Below, in pieces: positions 60,083 through 64,000 of a stretch of DNA of 64,000 nucleotides. Within the stretch, counting starts at the first letter, position 1, and the number at the start of each line of letters is the position of its first letter. Where the stretch lies: contig VDFB02000003.1 in the NCBI GenBank assembly GCA_007258455.2, positions 46,627,889 through 46,691,888 of the forward strand, in the 5' to 3' direction. A program made the position numbers and the translations under genes. Origin of the DNA: Sequoia sempervirens (taxonomy: Eukaryota; Streptophyta; Pinopsida; Cupressales; Cupressaceae). Below the pieces are notes generated by a model. It worked only from the letters and a program-made list of their open reading frames with translations, made no database searches and was not told the origin of the DNA.

Positions 60083-63000
60083 CGATACTAGGTTATGAAT
60101 TGTTTTCATTGGGCCATTGGTAAGTCTATGATGGGGGTTCTGTCAATGATACATTGTTAGGCCGATAGTGCTAATTTTTACTTAGGAAAAATTATGGAGT
60201 CTCAAAGTTATTTATGGGTGTGACAATTTGGCAATGTGGGCTACAAAATGGATCTTGTCACACAAATTTCAACAATTTATGTTGATCATAAAATTAAAAT
60301 GTGATGAATTTCTGTGGAATGTGGAGGATTGGTGGGTGGAGGCTAGTGAAAAATGTGAAAATTTTCAGTTCTAACAACTAGCACAATGAAAAATAACATG
60401 CATAGATCATACAAAAAAAGAGAGAGAATAAGAATCAGTAATGGATAACTGAATAAAACTTGTTGTCTCCAAGAAGACAAATACCACATATATATGGTGT
60501 TCATTACCTAGCTTGACCAGATCAATGCTAATCCTTTAATTTATAATATTATTTATAGTATCCCTATGTTACTACAGTTCTGCCAAAGAATTATGACAAG
60601 ACAAATGCTAGTTCTTCAATAATGAAGATACCATTTCAAGCTAGTTGCAAATTTGCAATGGTTGAAAAAACTCTTTGTTAGAGAGACAAATGAATCTCCT
60701 AACATTTCCCATGATTGAATAGGCTCTGCTACACTTGAAACTGCTAATGTATGCATATCAAGTCATTTGAATTGTCCAAAGTACTTATGCAGGAACCAAC
60801 TCAGTTCTTTTCTAGACAACATATACATCGCATTCACTTAGCACACCTCCCACACCCTCCTATAACCACAATTTTTAGGGGATTTCTCATGGTAATTTGG
60901 AAGTGAAATTTGGAGACACTCTTATAGAGAAAGCATGACTTCTTCATAGAGTTGTGTAAATATTTAAAACCCTTATCCCCAAAGCCACTCTACCAAATAG
61001 AATAAAATTATAGAGAATAAGGATATCTTTTCCAATTAAAGAATTACTCCAAAATATTACCTGATGAGCCTCCACCAAACACAGCCTCTCTAGAATCCAT
61101 TTGAATGGAGGCCTAAAATGGATGTACATCAAAAGAGACAAACCCACATTAATTATAAAGATGTTCCTTATGAACAAAAAGGAACACATCTAACTCACCA
61201 AGGAGAAAACATAGTAGCATCTGGCATGTAATTCTAAGTTAGGTGAACCTAGAGATAAGCTTGTCAAGAAATACTTGCAGTGCGCTAAAATACTTGTAGA
61301 AGATATATATCATGTACTTCTAAGAGATGATTTTGAACACAAACACTTGTGATCCAAAATCAATTATGAGTGTATGGCTATGTTAAGTTTGTCCTCTTTG
61401 ACAATCATACAAAATACTCTTGGCCTTCAACTCACTTATATATAATAAATCCTTATGTCACATTTACATTAACTGATTAACACCATATGACTGTTACTGG
61501 TATATTTAAATATTTTGTATCACCTCCACTCATTCATGACCCACAATGAACATTACATTCTAGAAATTGCCATAATGTTATCTGTGGATCAATCCACTTT
61601 CAAGGCTCAATCATGTTTTGGCTTTAAGTATCTGGAATTTGCAAGATCCACATCAATCTAGATAAACATATGGACTTATATATTAAGACTCAAAAGTCAA
61701 ATATCACAAAAAAAAGTAAACAACTAAAGACTCAAATCTTATCAGCATGGGCACTTTCAAGTTTTACTTTCATAACATAGCCAATGCAGAATAAAGAAAT
61801 ACATAAAGCAACTCAAAGGGATATGAAAGTACAAGTTACATGAGTAACAACCATGAAAAAAAAAAAACAGCTGTATTAGTTGAACTCAAAAACAGATTAT
61901 AAGTCAGAGACGACAAACCTTTAAATGTTATTTATCTAGTGGTTTACATAACTTGCCTATATTTATAAGTCATACAACTTGTAAAATGTATAATTGTTGG
62001 CATGGGAATAAGATTGGATTGTTGTTGATGTTTGTTATTCTCATGGATAGGTATTGAAGCACTTTCATGGGCGATAAAGCTTATATGGATAGGACCTGGA
62101 GACTTTTGAAAAGGCGGGCAAGGAATTCAAAGTTTGTTGCAACGAATTTGAAGTCAGTGAGGCCCTCTGAAGTGAATTAAGAGGTAATTTGAAACCCTCA
62201 TTGTCGAAAGTAAGCTGATAGGAAACATAGGAATATTCCATTCTCAGTAGGTAAACTTCAAATTAATGTAAGATAGATCTCAGAACAATGACTCATTATA
62301 TCCTCTTCTTTCTATTATGGTTTGTACTAAAAGTGACTACTTTCAACAATGTTTTGGCATCTCTATTTTTAGATTTATGTTTTTTTCTTTAAATTAGAAA
62401 CTATATTAATATGGGAATGCATAATATTATAGATGTATGAGTGTCAAAGGTTGACTACGGATCAATATCATGCATATGATGAGAGATTAGCTGATGAGAG
62501 GGACATTGACAAATATCCATGTCCATGCAAAAATTATCTTGGTGGAAACGTGAAAAAAAGAAATATGATTTATCAACATATGATAAGATATGGGCATAGT
62601 GGTATAAGCCCTTGGGATAACAATTATTATGAAGATATGATAGAATTTCAGACTGTGAGAGCTAAAGAGGCAACAAACATAGATGAAGTGGCACCAAACA
62701 TAGATGAAGAGACATAAATGTTTGACGAAGGGTTTGAAGTTGATAGAATGTTGAATGAGGGTCTAAACGATGATTGGGCCAAGTCAATGGATGATGATTT
62801 AAAGCTTTTGTATGCTAATTGCAAGTTAAGTCATTTGAAAACACTCCTTCAAATTATTAACTTGCAAGTGGTGCATGGTTGGACAAATGAGAGTGTAGAA
62901 AAGTTATTGGCATTATTAAGTTCATTTTTACCAGCTGACTCAACATTGCCAACAAAACGAAGTCAATGTAAAAAGAAAATCAATAATCTTGGCTTGGGGT

Positions 63001-64000
63001 ATGAAAACATCCACACATGTGTGAATGGTTGTGTATTATTTCGCAAAAATCTTGCAAATGAGAGTGAATGTCCGAAATGTCATGAAATGAGGTATAGAAA
63101 AGGGTTGAAATTAGTTCTGGTTCCTAGAAAGGTTCTTCACCACTTTCTGATAATCCCACGATTACTTCAAATGAATAGGTGCAGAGACATTGTTGAACTT
63201 ATGCAGTGGCATGCCCAAAATAAGAGCACTAATGGAAAATAGCGACATGTGCCTGATTCTAAGACGTGGATGGAATCTGATAACAGATGGCCCGATTTTT
63301 CTCAAGATCCTCAAAATATAAAGTTGGGTTTAGCTCTAGATGGGGTGAACCCATTCTCAAATCAAAGTACTAAATGGTCAACTTGACCAGTGTTTCTAAT
63401 AAATTATAAATTACCTCCATGGTTAGCAACTAAACCATTTTTCTTAATGTTATCATTGATTATACCAGGAAAGAAAAGTGTGACTTCAAATACAATAGAT
63501 GCTTATCTAGAGCCATTCAATGATGAGCTAATGGAATTGTGGAAAGGAATTGAAGAAATTCAATCTTTAAGGGATGGTCATTTAATCAAATTCACTTTAA
63601 GAACTTCCTTATTGTTTATGATTCATGATCTTCCTGCATATGGCACATTGTCTAGTCTCTCTATTCATGGATACCATGCATGTCTTGCTTGCAAATTTAA
63701 GGATTTTGTGAGGCACTCAAGAAGTTTGTGTAAGTGTATTTATTGTGGACATCATCTTTACCTTAAAATGGATAATCCATATCATCGAAAAAAAACACGT
63801 TTCAATGGTCAAGAAGAGAATCGTGAAGCGCCATTTCTAATAACAGGTGATTACATTGTGGAGAATGAACAAAAAAGAATGTCATTTATTGAAAATGATG
63901 GGATTGCTGGTAGTAGATATGATCCATGTAATGAAATCGGTGTAAAACAGTTGTGCATATTGTATAAGTTGCCATATTTTAAGGATATAGCCATTAGGCA
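60083..64000. repeat. Right arm of the 3.9-kb inverted duplication
   Basis: Reverse complement of 14765-18682, continuing past the window. It starts directly at the gap edge. No difference was found in the stretches compared, including homopolymers. Confidence 0.9.
62067..64000 (+). pseudogene. CACTA TNPD-like transposase, second copy (partial in window)
   Basis: Same gene as 16698-12981, here on the plus strand and cut by the window end. It shows the possible first exon at 62067-62181 (MGDKAYMDRTW), then 62433-62717 with CPCKNYL, 62718-63242, and the Transposase_21 block from about 63310 (LGLALDGVNPF). The in-frame TAA, TAG and TGA stops are the same as in the other copy, so this copy is equally broken and not independently decayed. 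Confidence 0.8.

Overview
This is plant nuclear DNA from a large, repeat-filled genome. The evidence is the AT-rich composition, the nested Ty3/gypsy, copia-like, CACTA and hAT-like sequences, and exons matching the plant COPII coat protein SEC31. The very large LTR elements would suit a conifer or another big-genome seed plant, but that is inference. I see no intact host gene, no RNA gene and no CRISPR array. Nearly every coding stretch is a transposon remnant with in-frame stops.

Layout. 1-8616: two degraded copies of an unrecognised long ORF family (copies 0 and ii), an LTR-like spacer, a short tandem duplication and a minus-strand hAT-like transposase remnant. 8617-9439 and 36854-37604: an older repeat (repeat S plus the start of ORF copy iv), split by a 27.4-kb insertion. 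9440-36853: that insertion, a CACTA (En/Spm) transposon with CACTAGTA ends, arrays of a TTAGTCAT motif near both ends, a 3-bp ATC target duplication and an intact empty-site paralogue at 41492. It contains a TNPA-like and a TNPD-like gene (both minus strand, both broken), ORF copy iii with an LTR-like tail, and part of a SEC31 gene (plus strand). A 9.0-kb LTR retrotransposon (24402-33439, TSD GGTAC) sits in a SEC31 intron; it encodes gag and protease on the minus strand but no reverse transcriptase or integrase.

37605-46468: a broken gypsy pol (RT, RNase H, integrase) interrupted by a 430-bp copia-type solo LTR, the second copy of repeat S, ORF copy v and its LTR-like tail. 46469-50249: a gypsy leader fragment and a minus-strand copia-like fragment (PPT, 3' LTR, gag-like ORF). 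50250-59982: an LTR element with unusually long (4.0-kb) LTRs and a 2.6-kb interior holding one unknown ORF; its 3' LTR runs into a 100-N gap. 60083-64000: a reverse-complement copy of 14765-18682 with no length difference, so either an assembly artefact or a very recent second CACTA copy.

Best leads: (1) the unrecognised ~1,000-residue ORF family in five copies, sharing VPN-F-VE and RVYG signatures and a C-terminal D-E-WK-F motif, one copy carrying a G-patch; (2) the giant CACTA with a captured SEC31 fragment; (3) pol-less LTR elements; (4) a shared LTR 3' module linked to a TGGYGACT-type primer-binding site; (5) the gap-adjacent inverted duplication.
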